Below, in pieces: positions 36,110-46,095 of a stretch of DNA of 64,000 nt. The first letter of the stretch is position 1; each line of letters begins with the position of its first letter. The stretch comes from Runella zeae DSM 19591 (GTDB taxonomy: Bacteria; Bacteroidota; Bacteroidia; Cytophagales; Spirosomataceae): positions 248,001-312,000 of the forward strand of contig NZ_AUIF01000010.1 of the NCBI RefSeq assembly GCF_000423565.1, in the 5' to 3' direction. A program made the position numbers and the translations under genes. Under the pieces are notes generated by a model, which was not told the origin of the DNA, searched no databases, and saw only the letters and a list, made by a program, of their open reading frames with translations.

Positions 36110-38290
36110 ATGAAAATTTCTTTATTTACTGTCAGCCTTTTAGGGATTGTCATGGGTGCGCAAGCCCAGCAAAACCTCAGTGGATTTGCCCCTTCCAGTC
36201 AGGCCAAACAACAAAAAACAGAACAAGAGTACCGCACCAAACAATCAGCAGAGCGTTATAAGCTTCATCTTCACAAACTCACCAGTGAACCTCACTTGGC
36301 TGGAACGCCCGAAAACGAGAAAGTGAGAGACTATATCGCCGACGTGATGCGCAAAGCTGGTTTACAAGTAGAGATATTTCCTCATGATATTTATATGTCC
36401 AAATCTCCCGGAGAAAGTATAGTGGAGTTGGTAGAACCCATCAGAATGCCACTCAACAATCGGGAGTTTATCTTACCCGAAGACAAATACTCAAGCGACC
36501 CACGCCTCACCCCTGGCTGGAATGCTTACTCAGGTTCGGGAGATGTGACGGCAGAGGTGGTTTATGCCAACTATGGTCGCAAAGAAGACTTCGAACAGCT
36601 AAAAGCCTTAGGGATTTCGGTAAAAGGGAAAATCGTTTTGGCACGTTATGGGGGCAACTTTAGAGGATACAAAGCCAAACACGCCGAAGCAGCGGGCGCG
36701 GCGGGCGTAATCATCTACACCGACCCTTCAGATAGTGGATATATGAAAGGCATTACTTTTCCTGAAGGTACTCAGCCCAGCGACAATACCATCCAGAGAG
36801 GGTCATTGCTCACAGTCGATTTCACGGGCGACCCTCTTACTCCTTTTGAACCTGCTTTGCCTCTCGATGGCCCCAAAAAAATCAAACGAGTTGACCCTAA
36901 AGATGCTGCTTTCCACAAAATCCCAGTAACGCCCCTACCGTGGGGGTCGGCGGTAGAGATATTCAAAAAAATGACTGGCAACAAAGCCGTTCCGGCAGGT
37001 TGGCAGGGAGGGCTACCTCTGGCTTATCGCTTAGAAGGAGGGCCTACGCTCAAAGTCCGTTTGAAAGTAAAACAAGATAAAGAGTTTGTAAGAGTATATC
37101 AGGTAGTGGGTACATTGACCGGAAGTGAACTCCCCGACGAGTGGATACTCGCAGGCTGTCATTATGACGCTTGGGGATATGGCTCAACCGACCCCAATAG
37201 TGGTACTGCCATGCTATTGACTTTGGCCGAGTCTTTGGGAAAACTACCCCAAAAACCCAAACGTACCATTAAAATTTGTCATTGGGATGCTGAAGAGCAC
37301 GGGGTATTAGGCTCTACCGAATGGGTAGAACAAATGCGCGATGAGCTATCTGCCAAAGCCATTGCCTACATGAATTTTGACGCGGCCGTATCAGGAAAAA
37401 TGTTTGGTGGTAGTGCATCGCCTTCTCTCAAAAAATTAATCATTGAAGCTGCCCAATCTGTCGAATACCCAGATTCCAACAAAACTGTTTATGAACATTG
37501 GGTAGCACAAAAAGGAGCCAAAAAATCCAGCACTGTTGGAATCGGTGGCTCGGCACCTGTTGCCCACGAAAACGAACCCACTATTGGTAACCTTGGCGGC
37601 GGCTCTGACCATATTGCTTTCTATATGCACGTGGGTATTCCTTCTCTAAGTGCTGGTGTAGGCGGCCCTACGCTTTATCACTCTCTTTATGATGATTTAT
37701 TTTTCTATCATAAGTTTGTGGATTCGACCTACAAAATGGGGCCTATGGTAGAGCAGGTAGTAGGCACCATGTCACTGCGACTTGCCAATGCCGATATCTT
37801 GCCTTATGATGTGAGCCGATATGCCACCGACCTTACCACTCACCTCAAAACCGCCGAAAAAGCTATAAAAGCGTATTCTCCTTCCTACTCTATTGAAAAG
37901 TTGCTTGCACAAGTCGAAACACTGAAGCAAAACGCCGAACAATTTGAGGCTAAAGCAAAAGCCCTTTTGAGTGAAGATAAATTGGACAAAAGCAAACTAA
38001 AAGCCATCAACCAAGAATTACGAAATCTCGAAAAAGCCTTCATCGACCCCAAAGGCATGGCGTATGGGTCGTGGTACCGCTCTCTGTATGCTTCATCTGA
38101 TCCTTATAGTGGCTATGCTTCTTGGATGCTGCCGGCGTTTCAGTATGAAGCTTCACTTAAATCCACGGCAAATTTGGCCGATATTGAAGCTCGTCATGCC
38201 AAAGCAATTGAAAACTTAAATAATAAGATTGTAAGCTTAAACCAACAACTTGGCGGGACTGCGTCGTCGCTCGGAGGGGGCAAAAACTAA
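36110..38290 (+). CDS. M28 peptidase, glutamate carboxypeptidase II-like
   Basis: A 726-residue exported zinc aminopeptidase/carboxypeptidase. Signal peptide MKISLFTVSLLGIVMGAQAQ; a PA domain within residues 120-260 (VKGKIVLARYGGNFRGYKAKHAEAAGAAGVIIY, positions about 172-204); the M28 core with zinc ligands in GCHYDAWGYGSTDPNSGTAM near 348 (His, Asp), the EE pair in HWDAEEHGVLGS near 393, FDA near 425 and GGGSDHIAF and LYHSLYDD further on; and a C-terminal helical TFR-dimerisation-like domain. This is the order of human GCPII. It probably trims peptides in the periplasm. It ends in a strong terminator. Confidence 0.93.
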   Translation: MKISLFTVSLLGIVMGAQAQQNLSGFAPSSQAKQQKTEQEYRTKQSAERYKLHLHKLTSEPHLAGTPENEKVRDYIADVMRKAGLQVEIFPHDIYMSKSPGESIVELVEPIRMPLNNREFILPEDKYSSDPRLTPGWNAYSGSGDVTAEVVYANYGRKEDFEQLKALGISVKGKIVLARYGGNFRGYKAKHAEAAGAAGVIIYTDPSDSGYMKGITFPEGTQPSDNTIQRGSLLTVDFTGDPLTPFEPALPLDGPKKIKRVDPKDAAFHKIPVTPLPWGSAVEIFKKMTGNKAVPAGWQGGLPLAYRLEGGPTLKVRLKVKQDKEFVRVYQVVGTLTGSELPDEWILAGCHYDAWGYGSTDPNSGTAMLLTLAESLGKLPQKPKRTIKICHWDAEEHGVLGSTEWVEQMRDELSAKAIAYMNFDAAVSGKMFGGSASPSLKKLIIEAAQSVEYPDSNKTVYEHWVAQKGAKKSSTVGIGGSAPVAHENEPTIGNLGGGSDHIAFYMHVGIPSLSAGVGGPTLYHSLYDDLFFYHKFVDSTYKMGPMVEQVVGTMSLRLANADILPYDVSRYATDLTTHLKTAEKAIKAYSPSYSIEKLLAQVETLKQNAEQFEAKAKALLSEDKLDKSKLKAINQELRNLEKAFIDPKGMAYGSWYRSLYASSDPYSGYASWMLPAFQYEASLKSTANLADIEARHAKAIENLNNKIVSLNQQLGGTASSLGGGKN

Positions 38291-38305
38291 CTCTTTCTCA
38301 CAAAA

Positions 38306-38339
38306 AACCTTGACAAGGCTTTACATCCTTGTCAAGGTT
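38306..38339. terminator. bidirectional terminator between M28 and AIM24-like genes
   Basis: AACCTTGACAAGG (38306-38318) and its exact complement (38327-38339) enclose an 8-base loop between converging genes. Each arm itself contains the near-palindrome CCTTGACAAGG, so alternative cruciform pairing is possible. Confidence 0.88.
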
Positions 38340-38363
38340 AAAGATAAGCTTTTGGTATAAGTA

Positions 38364-39143
38364 CTAATCTTCAAACAAATTACCCAATCCTCCCAATACT
38401 GACCCACTTTCTTTGCGAGCTTGTGGGCTATGTACCGAAAGCCTATCTACGAGTTTGGAGATTGGCATAGATTGTATCCAACATTTACCTGTTCCTTGTA
38501 AAGTAGCTAAGAAAATACCTTCTCCCCCAAAAATCATTGATTTAAGGCTTCCAGAGCGTTGCACGCTGAAATTGATGCTGGGCTCAAACGCTACCACACA
38601 ACCCGTATCTACTCGAAGCGTTTCGTTGTTTAGTTGACGCTCAATCACGACTCCACCTGCATGAACGAATGCCAGACCGTCTCCTTGAAGTTTTTGTAAA
38701 ATAAAACCTTCTCCCCCAAACAGACCACTACCTAGACGTTGGTTGAAGTGTATATTAAGTTTGGTACCCATGGCGGCGCACAAAAAACCGTCTTTTTGGA
38801 CAATCAACGAATTTCCGTAAATATTGGACAAATTGATAGGCATTACCGTACCCGGATAAGGCGCTGCAAAAGCTACCTTACGCTTGCCATAGCCACGATT
38901 GGTAAAGTGGGTCATAAACAAAGACTCCCCAGTAAGCAGGCGGCTACCGGCTTGAAAAATCTTACCCATGATGCTCTGATTGGCATTGGAGCCGTCACCC
39001 ATTTTGGTTTCAAACTGTATGCCTTCTTCCATAAAAAGCATGGAACCCGCCTCGGCGATTACGGTTTCGTTAGGGTCAAGTTCGATTTCGACGATTTGAA
39101 TATCCTCGCCGATGATTTTGTAGTCAATTTCGTGAGAGTTCAT
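38364..39143 (-). CDS. AIM24/TIGR00266-family protein
   Basis: A 259-residue beta-rich protein of the AIM24 family (TIGR00266), function unknown. Signatures: [26 protein letters not shown] near the N-terminus, [28 protein letters not shown] and [22 protein letters not shown] followed by [12 protein letters not shown]. It has no signal peptide. ATG at 39143 (MNSHEIDYK) is chosen over an upstream start that would overlap the preceding small gene. It follows that small gene by 7 bases, so the two form an operon. Confidence 0.88.
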   Translation of the reverse strand: MNSHEIDYKIIGEDIQIVEIELDPNETVIAEAGSMLFMEEGIQFETKMGDGSNANQSIMGKIFQAGSRLLTGESLFMTHFTNRGYGKRKVAFAAPYPGTVMPINLSNIYGNSLIVQKDGFLCAAMGTKLNIHFNQRLGSGLFGGEGFILQKLQGDGLAFVHAGGVVIERQLNNETLRVDTGCVVAFEPSINFSVQRSGSLKSMIFGGEGIFLATLQGTGKCWIQSMPISKLVDRLSVHSPQARKESGSVLGGLGNLFED

Positions 39144-39150
39144 AATTTGA

Positions 39151-39357
39151 TTATTCTTCAGGATTTTCGTTAAGATCATCACGCGAACGCAGTTTTTTGT
39201 CGTCAACGTGTTTGTTCAAAAATTGATTGATTTTATCGATATCGATAGTTGAAGTGATTTCACCAAATGAATTGATACGAATATCAAAACCGTCCAAGTC
39301 TTTGTGAACGCGCGGTTTTTCGGCGCTCTCCGGAGGGGTTGTTTTTTTCTTTGTCAT
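39151..39357 (-). CDS. small acidic hypothetical protein
   Basis: A 68-residue charged soluble protein (71 residues if started at 39366): [20 protein letters not shown], then a compact [27 protein letters not shown] region and an acidic/basic tail. I recognise no domain. Its tight spacing to the AIM24-like gene and good coding character (strong wobble bias, no overlap with the divergent gene's likely start) support it as real. Role unknown. Confidence 0.7.
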   Translation of the reverse strand: MTKKKTTPPESAEKPRVHKDLDGFDIRINSFGEITSTIDIDKINQFLNKHVDDKKLRSRDDLNENPEE

Positions 39358-39420
39358 ATCGTTCAAATTTTTTTACGAAAATATACAGCTCTAGCCCCAT
39401 TCGCAACCCCGTTTCATCAA

Positions 39421-40878
39421 ATGGTGACTTTCTTTTATTTTCTGGTCAAAAAAAGGGGCAAATGGTACTACAAATTTTGTTATCTTTTGAAAATTACACT
39501 AAAACGAACTTGGTGGGGACAGTCAGCCGTCATTGGTTTGATGGGTACAGTTATCTGGATTGTATGGGCGTTTGATCCTACTTTCAATCCTTCTCCCACA
39601 CCTCTCTTACTCCTTCTACCCTTGATATGGGGCTGTATCAAGGGAAATTTTTACTTCTTAGATAGCGACGATGTTGTTATTACTCCCAAAAACATGATGC
39701 TACTTATATGGTTTCACAAGCTGATTATCATTCCACTCGAAATACTTACTGTCGGCAATAAAATTTTACCAGAATATTATGATAATCAAACTATTTTGAC
39801 CGAAATCCTTATCTATCTTATATCTTTTGGGGCTTTTCTACTTGGTTGGTTAATTTTAGATAGAAAAACAACTACTAATCATTATACTACTTCCCATTAT
39901 GGTCGCATCTTGCCATTTGCTTATATCAGTATTGCATTTATATCATTGCTAACACTCTACGGCTCTATTCAGCAATACGTAGAAGGTGCTATTTTTTCGT
40001 ATGTTACTCAAGAAACTTTAGAGCAGCAAGCTGGTTCTATTATTGGCTTTGTGGCCAATATTGGGCAGCGATTTTGGCCATTTGGGATTATGTTAATATG
40101 GTCTCAAACCTCTCATGGAGTCACAACAAAATCCAGTCCCTTTCATGTTGCTCTATGGCTATTTCTTGCAACGGTGGGCATATTAAGTAGCAATCGTTCC
40201 AATATGGTTTACCCACTCCTTGCTTTTGGTAGCGTTCTTTTTAGAGGTCAGAAAGTTTACTCAAAATGGCTCTTATTATTATTCATAGAGATGAGTATTT
40301 TGTTAGCATTTTTCTTTGGGTATATACGCGTTCAGCCTTATTTAGATTATCAACACATCGAAATGCTTTTTGACGAATATCTCCAGAACAACGACTATAT
40401 CTGGAGTGCTCACCAACTTTATTTAGGTAGCCCTTATCAACTTAGTCCTTTATTAAACATCGAAAGCCCCTCTTTTACCTTAATAGCTTCATTGCTAGAC
40501 CCTGTTCCTATACTAGGTAAAGATTTTAGAGAATACAGTGGCCCTTCTATTTATAATCAAGCTTTTCACGACAACCCCTTTGTTTCCCAAGACAAAGTGA
40601 TTCCAGTAGCTGGAGAGCTTTTTTTCAATGGAGGCTATATTTTAGTTTTTATAGGGCATTTTGTGTTTGGAGTCATCTATCGCTGGTTCGATGTTGTTTT
40701 TAAACAAACTGTTCACAATAATGTCGTCGTTGCGGCTTGTTTTTTCTATTTGATGTTGCTTTTTAGTGCTACTCTACTACTTAGTTTATCGGTCTTGGTA
40801 CAATTTTTACTGTACAACGCTTTACCTGCTTTATTGATTATTGGCATAAATTGGTTGCAAATACGTAAGGCATCCTAA
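39421..40878 (+). CDS. putative oligosaccharide repeat-unit polymerase
   Basis: A 485-residue integral membrane protein with about 10-12 hydrophobic helices. Its large loop in the C-terminal half (WSAHQLYLGSPYQLSPLLNI, then DPVPILGKDF, PSIYNQAFHDNPF) followed by PVAGELFFNGGYILVFIGHFVFG resembles Wzy-type O-antigen/capsule polymerases, which carry a loop then GE..fN.G. The likely start is ATG at 39421 (MVTFFYFLVKKRGKWYYK); the frame is open upstream but overlaps the divergent small gene. No other polysaccharide gene is adjacent. The call is by pattern and moderate. Confidence 0.6.
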   Translation: MVTFFYFLVKKRGKWYYKFCYLLKITLKRTWWGQSAVIGLMGTVIWIVWAFDPTFNPSPTPLLLLLPLIWGCIKGNFYFLDSDDVVITPKNMMLLIWFHKLIIIPLEILTVGNKILPEYYDNQTILTEILIYLISFGAFLLGWLILDRKTTTNHYTTSHYGRILPFAYISIAFISLLTLYGSIQQYVEGAIFSYVTQETLEQQAGSIIGFVANIGQRFWPFGIMLIWSQTSHGVTTKSSPFHVALWLFLATVGILSSNRSNMVYPLLAFGSVLFRGQKVYSKWLLLLFIEMSILLAFFFGYIRVQPYLDYQHIEMLFDEYLQNNDYIWSAHQLYLGSPYQLSPLLNIESPSFTLIASLLDPVPILGKDFREYSGPSIYNQAFHDNPFVSQDKVIPVAGELFFNGGYILVFIGHFVFGVIYRWFDVVFKQTVHNNVVVAACFFYLMLLFSATLLLSLSVLVQFLLYNALPALLIIGINWLQIRKAS

Positions 40879-40889
40879 ACTTAGTTGGT

Positions 40890-40897
40890 TATATTTG
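40890..40897 (+). promoter_or_regulatory. -7 promoter element for icd (TATATTTG)
   Basis: A perfect TAnnTTTG match 12 bases after the polymerase gene stop and 44 bases upstream of the icd start. No clear -33 element. Confidence 0.5.
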
Positions 40898-40941
40898 CAT
40901 CCTTAATTTAGTCTTCACTATCCCAATTTTATGTCGTTAAC

Positions 40942-42159
40942 ATGGAAAAAATCAAAGTTGCAAACCCCGTAGTCGAACTAGACGGCGACGAAATGACGCG
41001 TATCATCTGGCGTTTTATCAAAGATAAACTCATCCTTCCTTACTTAGACGTTGATATTAAATATTATGACCTTGGCATTGAGTATCGCGACGAGACCAAC
41101 GACCAAGTAACCATAGATGCTGCCAACGCCATCAAAGAATACGGTGTAGGTATCAAATGTGCAACTATCACGCCTGACGAAGACCGCGTGAAAGAGTTTA
41201 ATCTCAAACAAATGTGGAAATCTCCCAACGGAACGATTCGTAACATTTTGGACGGTACTGTTTTTCGTGAGCCTATCGTATGCCAAAATGTACCTCGTCT
41301 TGTGACCAACTGGGACTCTCCTATCATCGTGGGTCGTCATGCGTTTGGGGACCAATACCGCGCTACGGATTTCGTAACCAAAGGCAAAGGAAAACTTACC
41401 ATCAAGTTTGAAGGCGAAGACGGAACTATCATCGAGCATGAAGTATACAACTTCAAAGGTGATGGAGTCGCATTGGCCATGTACAACACCGATGAGTCAA
41501 TCCGTGGATTTGCGCGCTCTTGCTTCCAAGTAGGTTTGCAAAAAGGATGGCCGGTGTATCTTTCTACCAAAAATACCATCTTGAAAAAATACGACGGGCG
41601 TTTCAAAGATATTTTTCAGGAAATTTACGAAGCTGAGTTCAAATCACAAGGCGTTCATTATGAGCACCGCCTCATCGACGATATGGTGGCATCGGCCTTG
41701 AAATGGAACGGAAACTTCGTATGGGCTTGTAAAAACTACGACGGCGACGTACAATCTGATACCGTAGCTCAAGGATTTGGTTCATTAGGACTTATGACTT
41801 CGGTACTTCTTACCCCTAGCGGACAAGTAATGGAAGCCGAAGCAGCTCACGGAACCGTAACTCGCCACTATCGCGAGCACCAAAAAGGTAAGCCGACTTC
41901 TACTAACCCTATCGCTTCTATTTTTGCGTGGACACGCGGCCTTGCCTTCCGTGGCAAACTAGACGGCAATCAGCCTTTGATTGATTTTTGTGAAGCTTTG
42001 GAGCAAGTATGCGTAGAAACCGTAGAAAGCGGCAAAATGACCAAAGACTTGGCCGTATGTATCCACGGCAACAAAGTAAATCACGGTGAGCATTACCTCT
42101 ATACCGAAGAGTTTTTGGATGCTCTTGATGCTAATTTGCAAGCAAAATTGGCTAAATAA
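40942..42159 (+). CDS. icd: NADP-dependent isocitrate dehydrogenase
   Basis: A 405-residue homodimeric isocitrate dehydrogenase of the eukaryote-like NADP type, converting isocitrate to 2-oxoglutarate in the TCA cycle. Signatures: [14 protein letters not shown] at the N-terminus, [29 protein letters not shown] with the substrate-binding serine and arginines, [12 protein letters not shown], and [16 protein letters not shown] plus [12 protein letters not shown] for metal and cofactor binding. Length is normal. It is followed by a hairpin at 42168-42196. Confidence 0.97.
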   Translation: MEKIKVANPVVELDGDEMTRIIWRFIKDKLILPYLDVDIKYYDLGIEYRDETNDQVTIDAANAIKEYGVGIKCATITPDEDRVKEFNLKQMWKSPNGTIRNILDGTVFREPIVCQNVPRLVTNWDSPIIVGRHAFGDQYRATDFVTKGKGKLTIKFEGEDGTIIEHEVYNFKGDGVALAMYNTDESIRGFARSCFQVGLQKGWPVYLSTKNTILKKYDGRFKDIFQEIYEAEFKSQGVHYEHRLIDDMVASALKWNGNFVWACKNYDGDVQSDTVAQGFGSLGLMTSVLLTPSGQVMEAEAAHGTVTRHYREHQKGKPTSTNPIASIFAWTRGLAFRGKLDGNQPLIDFCEALEQVCVETVESGKMTKDLAVCIHGNKVNHGEHYLYTEEFLDALDANLQAKLAK

Positions 42160-42167
42160 ATCTCCCC

Positions 42168-42204
42168 AACCCCTTCTTTCCCTAAAAGAGAGAAGGGGGT
42201 TATT
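42168..42204 (+). terminator. terminator after icd
   Basis: AACCCCTTCTTTC at 42168 pairs with GAGAGAAGGGGGTT ending at 42202, with a bulge and one mismatch, followed by ATTTTTCTT. It lies 8 bases past the icd stop and just before the start at 42216. Confidence 0.7.
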
Positions 42205-42215
42205 TTTCTTTCAAT

Positions 42216-43154
42216 GTGCAGCGCTTACTTTCCTTATTACTTTTTTCTTTTTTTTGCTGCTTTTTAGAAGCTACTGCTCAACAGCCCCAAGGTCGGTTTT
42301 TGACCGATAGCATTGAGGTAGGTAAGCCTTTTCAATACGCCCTAAGTTTTCGGCATTCTTCACAAGTCGATGTTTTTTTCCCCGATACAAGTACGGATTT
42401 TCAACCATTTCAGGTTATTAAGTTAGAATATTTCCCTACCGAAACCACTTCAAGTGGCAGCTTAGATAGTGCTATTTATACATTGGTAACCTTTGATCTC
42501 AATAAGACTCAAACCTTAGAGGTTCCGGTATGGGCATTGACAGGGAGAGATTGTACGGCCGTTTACTCCCAAATGGACTCTATCAGGCTTCGCGAACTGA
42601 TTAGCCCAGAAGCCCTAGATACCCTTCATCTTCAAACAGACACGCAGATTGTGCCGTTGCGTCGGCAGCCCAATTTCCCCTTTATGTTGCTAGTGTCGCT
42701 GTTGATTTTGATGATTGGGACAGGCATTTATCTGCTTTTTGGAGAATCTATCACTAAGCAATGGGAGTTGTTTTTGATGTTTCGCCGCAATCAAGAATTT
42801 GTAAAAAATTTCGCCCGTCTTACTCGGGATGTCAGCGGAGTTAAGGGAATTGATAATGTCGAAAAAGCCGTCATTCTTTGGAAAAAGTACTTACAAAGAT
42901 TGGAGCGAAAACCCTATGCCACCTACACTACAAAAGAAATCACCGACAATCTATCTAATAACCAATTGGCCGAAGCACTAAAATCCATTGATAGTTTGAT
43001 ATATGGTGGACTAGCCTCTTTCAACACTGCCGATTCGCTCAATATTCTAAGAGAAGTGGCCCTTCAAAGTTATCGCCACCGCCGTATCGAAATTGCCCAA
43101 GCTACTCCCGCTTCTTCTCGTACTTATCAAAAATCAAGTCAAAACGATCGTTGA
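42216..43154 (+). CDS. single-pass exported protein, Bat-locus-like
   Basis: A 312-residue protein with signal peptide (MQRLLSLLLFSFFCCFLEATAQ), a periplasmic beta-rich domain (residues about 23-145), one transmembrane helix (FMLLVSLLILMIGTGIYLLFG, at about 152-172) and a helical cytoplasmic domain. This layout is like the membrane protein found between DUF58 and batA genes in Bacteroidota aerotolerance loci, though batA lies about 9 kb away here. Its 3' end overlaps the converging hydrolase gene by 53 bases. Function inferred only by topology. Confidence 0.6.
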   Translation: MQRLLSLLLFSFFCCFLEATAQQPQGRFLTDSIEVGKPFQYALSFRHSSQVDVFFPDTSTDFQPFQVIKLEYFPTETTSSGSLDSAIYTLVTFDLNKTQTLEVPVWALTGRDCTAVYSQMDSIRLRELISPEALDTLHLQTDTQIVPLRRQPNFPFMLLVSLLILMIGTGIYLLFGESITKQWELFLMFRRNQEFVKNFARLTRDVSGVKGIDNVEKAVILWKKYLQRLERKPYATYTTKEITDNLSNNQLAEALKSIDSLIYGGLASFNTADSLNILREVALQSYRHRRIEIAQATPASSRTYQKSSQNDR

Positions 43155-43956
43155 GAATATCTTCTATGTGCTTGTGATATTCTACAAAATCAGGCAGGTT
43201 GTTGTGTCCCCCTCCATAGATTGGAATCAAACGGGCTGACTGCGGTACCAAATTGGCCAATCTCACACTTGATCTAAAAGGAATCAATAAATCTTTGGTT
43301 CCATGAATGATATAAATCGGACACTTGACATACTTGATCCACACGTCTGTCCGAATCGAAAACTTGAGGATATATGATACGGGTAAAAAAGGCAAAAATC
43401 TTGTAGTAAGACGAGTAAAGCTATAATAAGGCGCGTCTAAAATCAACAATTTGGGGTGATTGACCGAGGCTAGCTTAGTCGCAAAACCCGAGCCTAAAGA
43501 CCGCCCATACACTACCATCTTATCTTCTGGATAGCCATATTTAGACCGCATTTTGTTGTAGATATACTGCGCATCATTTTTGATTCCTTCTTCCGTCTGC
43601 TTACCTACGCTTTTGCCAAAACCCCGATAGTCAATCATCAGCACGTCGTAGCCATATTGGGTAAAATCTTTAGCATATTTAGACCATCCCTTGATACTAC
43701 GGGTATTTCCGTGAAAATATATCACTAGCCCCCGCGAATCCTCTTCCTGATAAAAACGCAAAGCGTTGATACGGACATTAGGCTCTGGCTCAAAAAACAA
43801 TTCCTCAAACAAGTCATCATATCTATATTCAAAATCTTGTGGTAATTTCTCTGGCTTAAAGATAAACTTCCCCTGAATCAAATAAGCAACTATACACAGT
43901 AGTACATAAATACCGCCAATCCAGATAAGCCGCTCAGTCGTAAAAAACTCCAACAT
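43102..43956 (-). CDS. alpha/beta hydrolase, membrane-anchored
   Basis: A 284-residue hydrolase with an N-terminal membrane anchor (LIWIGGIYVLLCIVAYLIQ, residues 10-28). The core has LVIYFHGNTRSIKGW (oxyanion strand), DYRGFGKS, VVYGRSLGSGFATKLA with Ser in GRSLG as nucleophile, an acid in IIHGTKDLLIPF and a histidine in GGGHNNLPD. It resembles the YqkD/BAAT-like S33 hydrolases often called 'phospholipase/carboxylesterase'. Substrate unknown. Its final 53 bases are antisense to the end of the preceding gene. Confidence 0.82.
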   Translation of the reverse strand: MLEFFTTERLIWIGGIYVLLCIVAYLIQGKFIFKPEKLPQDFEYRYDDLFEELFFEPEPNVRINALRFYQEEDSRGLVIYFHGNTRSIKGWSKYAKDFTQYGYDVLMIDYRGFGKSVGKQTEEGIKNDAQYIYNKMRSKYGYPEDKMVVYGRSLGSGFATKLASVNHPKLLILDAPYYSFTRLTTRFLPFLPVSYILKFSIRTDVWIKYVKCPIYIIHGTKDLLIPFRSSVRLANLVPQSARLIPIYGGGHNNLPDFVEYHKHIEDILNDRFDLIFDKYEKKRE

Positions 43957-44141
43957 TTGTTTAAAACTATTTTTTCTACGAAAATAACAATAATCAAAGA
44001 AGATAGAAATCAGATGCTCATTTTAAATCTGTCTTAAGCCTACTTACAAGAGCTATAACGATGATTGTCTTTATTTACAATAAAATATCTTATTTTTACC
44101 CTTATTTTGAAGTACATTAACCACCAATCTCAACTCCACCT

Positions 44142-45641
44142 GTGAAATATCTGTTAGGCTATGACGTAGGCAGCTCGTCCATCAAAGTTGCTTTATTAGA
44201 CATCGAAACTGGCAAAGCACTCGCAACTGCCACCTCTCCCGACCAAGAAATGGGGATGATTGCTCACGAAGCTGGCTGGGCCGAGCAGCACCCCGATAGC
44301 TGGTGGCAAGAAGCAATCACCGCCACTCACAAATTACGTACAAAGTATTCTTTTGACGCCTCGCTTGTGGCAGGCATTGGGATTTCCTACCAAATGCACG
44401 GGCTTGTGGTGGTTGACAAAAATTTGCAACCTCTCCGTCCGTCGATTATTTGGTGTGATAGCCGTGCCGTCGAAATCGGCAACAAAGCATTTGCTGAGCT
44501 TGGGGCAGATTACAGCCTAAAGCATTTGCTCAACTCGCCCGGAAATTTTACTGCCTCCAAACTCAAATGGGTCAAAGACAATGAGCCGCAGATATTTGAG
44601 CAAATTAAGTATTTTATGCTCCCTGGCGACTACCTTGCTTTACGCATGACAGGCACTCCTCAAACCACCGTTTCTGGTTTGTCTGAGGGAATATTTTGGG
44701 ATTTTGCCGAACAAAAAATTTCGCGAAAACTCCTACAACTTTACGGTCTCGACTCCTCAATGATTCCACAAGTGGTAGATACATTTTCTCCACAAAGCCA
44801 GCTTTCTGCTTCGGCAGCCGCTGACTTAGGCCTTAAAGCAGGTACACCTATAGCCTACCGTGCGGGTGATCAGCCCAACAATGCCTTCTCACTCAATGTA
44901 CTCAACCCGGGCGAAGTAGCTACTACTGCGGGTACTTCTGGGGTGGTATATGGTATCAATGCACAAGCCACTTCCGACCCTCTTTCGAGAGTCAATACTT
45001 TTGCTCATGTCAACAGTACCTCTGAAGCACCACGCAATGGGGTATTACTTTGTATCAATGGCACAGGAATCCTCAATAGCTGGGTACGAAAACTGGCGGG
45101 CGGCATCAGCTACGACGAAATGAATCAGCTCGCTGCCCAAACTCCTATTGGAGCAGAAGGGCTTACCTTTTTGCCATTTGGAAATGGAGCAGAACGCGTA
45201 CTAGAAAATCAATTGGTAGGCGGCCAACTTCAAGGACTCAATTTCAATATCCACTCAGCTTCGCATGTATTCAGAGCGGCACAAGAAGGGATTGTATTTG
45301 CCCTCCAATATGGCTTACAAGTAATGCAAGAAATGGGGGTTCAGACCCAAACTGTAAGAGCAGGACATGCCAATTTGTTTTTAAGTCCACTTTTCCGCGA
45401 AGCATTTGCCAATACCACTGGAGCTACTATTGAGCTATACGATACCGACGGCGCACAAGGAGCCGCCCGTGCGGCAGGAGTAGGCGTAGGTGTGTATGAT
45501 TTTAAATCAGCATTTGAAGGTCTTTCCCAAATCGCCACCTTTGAGCCTAATGCCAGCCTCCAACCACAATATGCCGAAAACTATGCCAAGTGGGAAGCAA
45601 ACTTGAAAAAATCAATGCCTCAGCCCTTTGACAAAGGATGA
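44142..45641 (+). CDS. xylB: xylulokinase
   Basis: A 499-residue FGGY-family carbohydrate kinase starting with GTG. The N-terminal ATP-binding strand is LLGYDVGSSSIKVALLD; QMHGLVVVD and IIWCDSRA are typical of xylulokinase, as is the later AGDQPNNAFSLNV with the catalytic aspartate. The C-terminal DTDGAQGAARAAGVGVG matches the family. It phosphorylates D-xylulose for the pentose phosphate pathway. No xylose isomerase or transporter is adjacent, so it is a solitary copy; related FGGY kinases for other sugars cannot be fully excluded. Confidence 0.88.
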   Translation: MKYLLGYDVGSSSIKVALLDIETGKALATATSPDQEMGMIAHEAGWAEQHPDSWWQEAITATHKLRTKYSFDASLVAGIGISYQMHGLVVVDKNLQPLRPSIIWCDSRAVEIGNKAFAELGADYSLKHLLNSPGNFTASKLKWVKDNEPQIFEQIKYFMLPGDYLALRMTGTPQTTVSGLSEGIFWDFAEQKISRKLLQLYGLDSSMIPQVVDTFSPQSQLSASAAADLGLKAGTPIAYRAGDQPNNAFSLNVLNPGEVATTAGTSGVVYGINAQATSDPLSRVNTFAHVNSTSEAPRNGVLLCINGTGILNSWVRKLAGGISYDEMNQLAAQTPIGAEGLTFLPFGNGAERVLENQLVGGQLQGLNFNIHSASHVFRAAQEGIVFALQYGLQVMQEMGVQTQTVRAGHANLFLSPLFREAFANTTGATIELYDTDGAQGAARAAGVGVGVYDFKSAFEGLSQIATFEPNASLQPQYAENYAKWEANLKKSMPQPFDKG

Positions 45642-45698
45642 TTTATCCCTAACTTGCGGCGTATTTTTAGATAATCATTCAATAAACACCGTTTTCAC

Positions 45699-45869
45699 AT
45701 GGAAGCGCACAAAGAACAGGAAGTTCACTGGGGCTGGCTACTAGCCTACTTTTTGATTATTGTTACTTTATTATTTGCCTTTGGCGATACACTTGTGGCC
45801 ATTGTAGGTACTCTTATTCAAGCTTTGATTTTTGCGGGTTATCACAACTCCCTTCACAAAGAAATTTAA
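45699..45869 (+). CDS. 56-residue membrane microprotein
   Basis: A short frame from ATG at 45699 to TAA at 45869: a charged N-terminus (MEAHKEQEVH) and two hydrophobic segments (WGWLLAYFLIIVTLLFAFG and TLVAIVGTLIQALIFAGYH) ending in a basic/acidic tail. It lies 57 bases after xylB and directly before a strong terminator, as expected of a real last gene. It resembles the many unnamed two-helix microproteins in Bacteroidota; no function can be given. Confidence 0.65.
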   Translation: MEAHKEQEVHWGWLLAYFLIIVTLLFAFGDTLVAIVGTLIQALIFAGYHNSLHKEI

Positions 45870-45895
45870 CCCCCTTATTTTGGGTAAATAGATAT

Positions 45896-45924
45896 AAAGC
45901 CGGCTTTGTCGGCTTTTTTTTTGC
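45896..45924 (+). terminator. rho-independent terminator with T-run
   Basis: AAAGCCG (45896-45902) and CGGCTTT (45910-45916) pair around a 7-base loop and continue into a run of T, 26 bases after the microprotein gene. Confidence 0.9.
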
Positions 45925-46095
45925 CCTTTTGAATAACAGCGTAAAAGGAAATTTACACAGAGTTTCAGGGAAAATAATAAAACCACTTGGGGTTTCTGAT
46001 ACTCGGTGCACCTTCAGGCAAAAAAAATATTATCAAATTAAAATTTTACGATTACTTGTTTACGTTTTTTCATAAACCAAAAACCAATATTTCAG

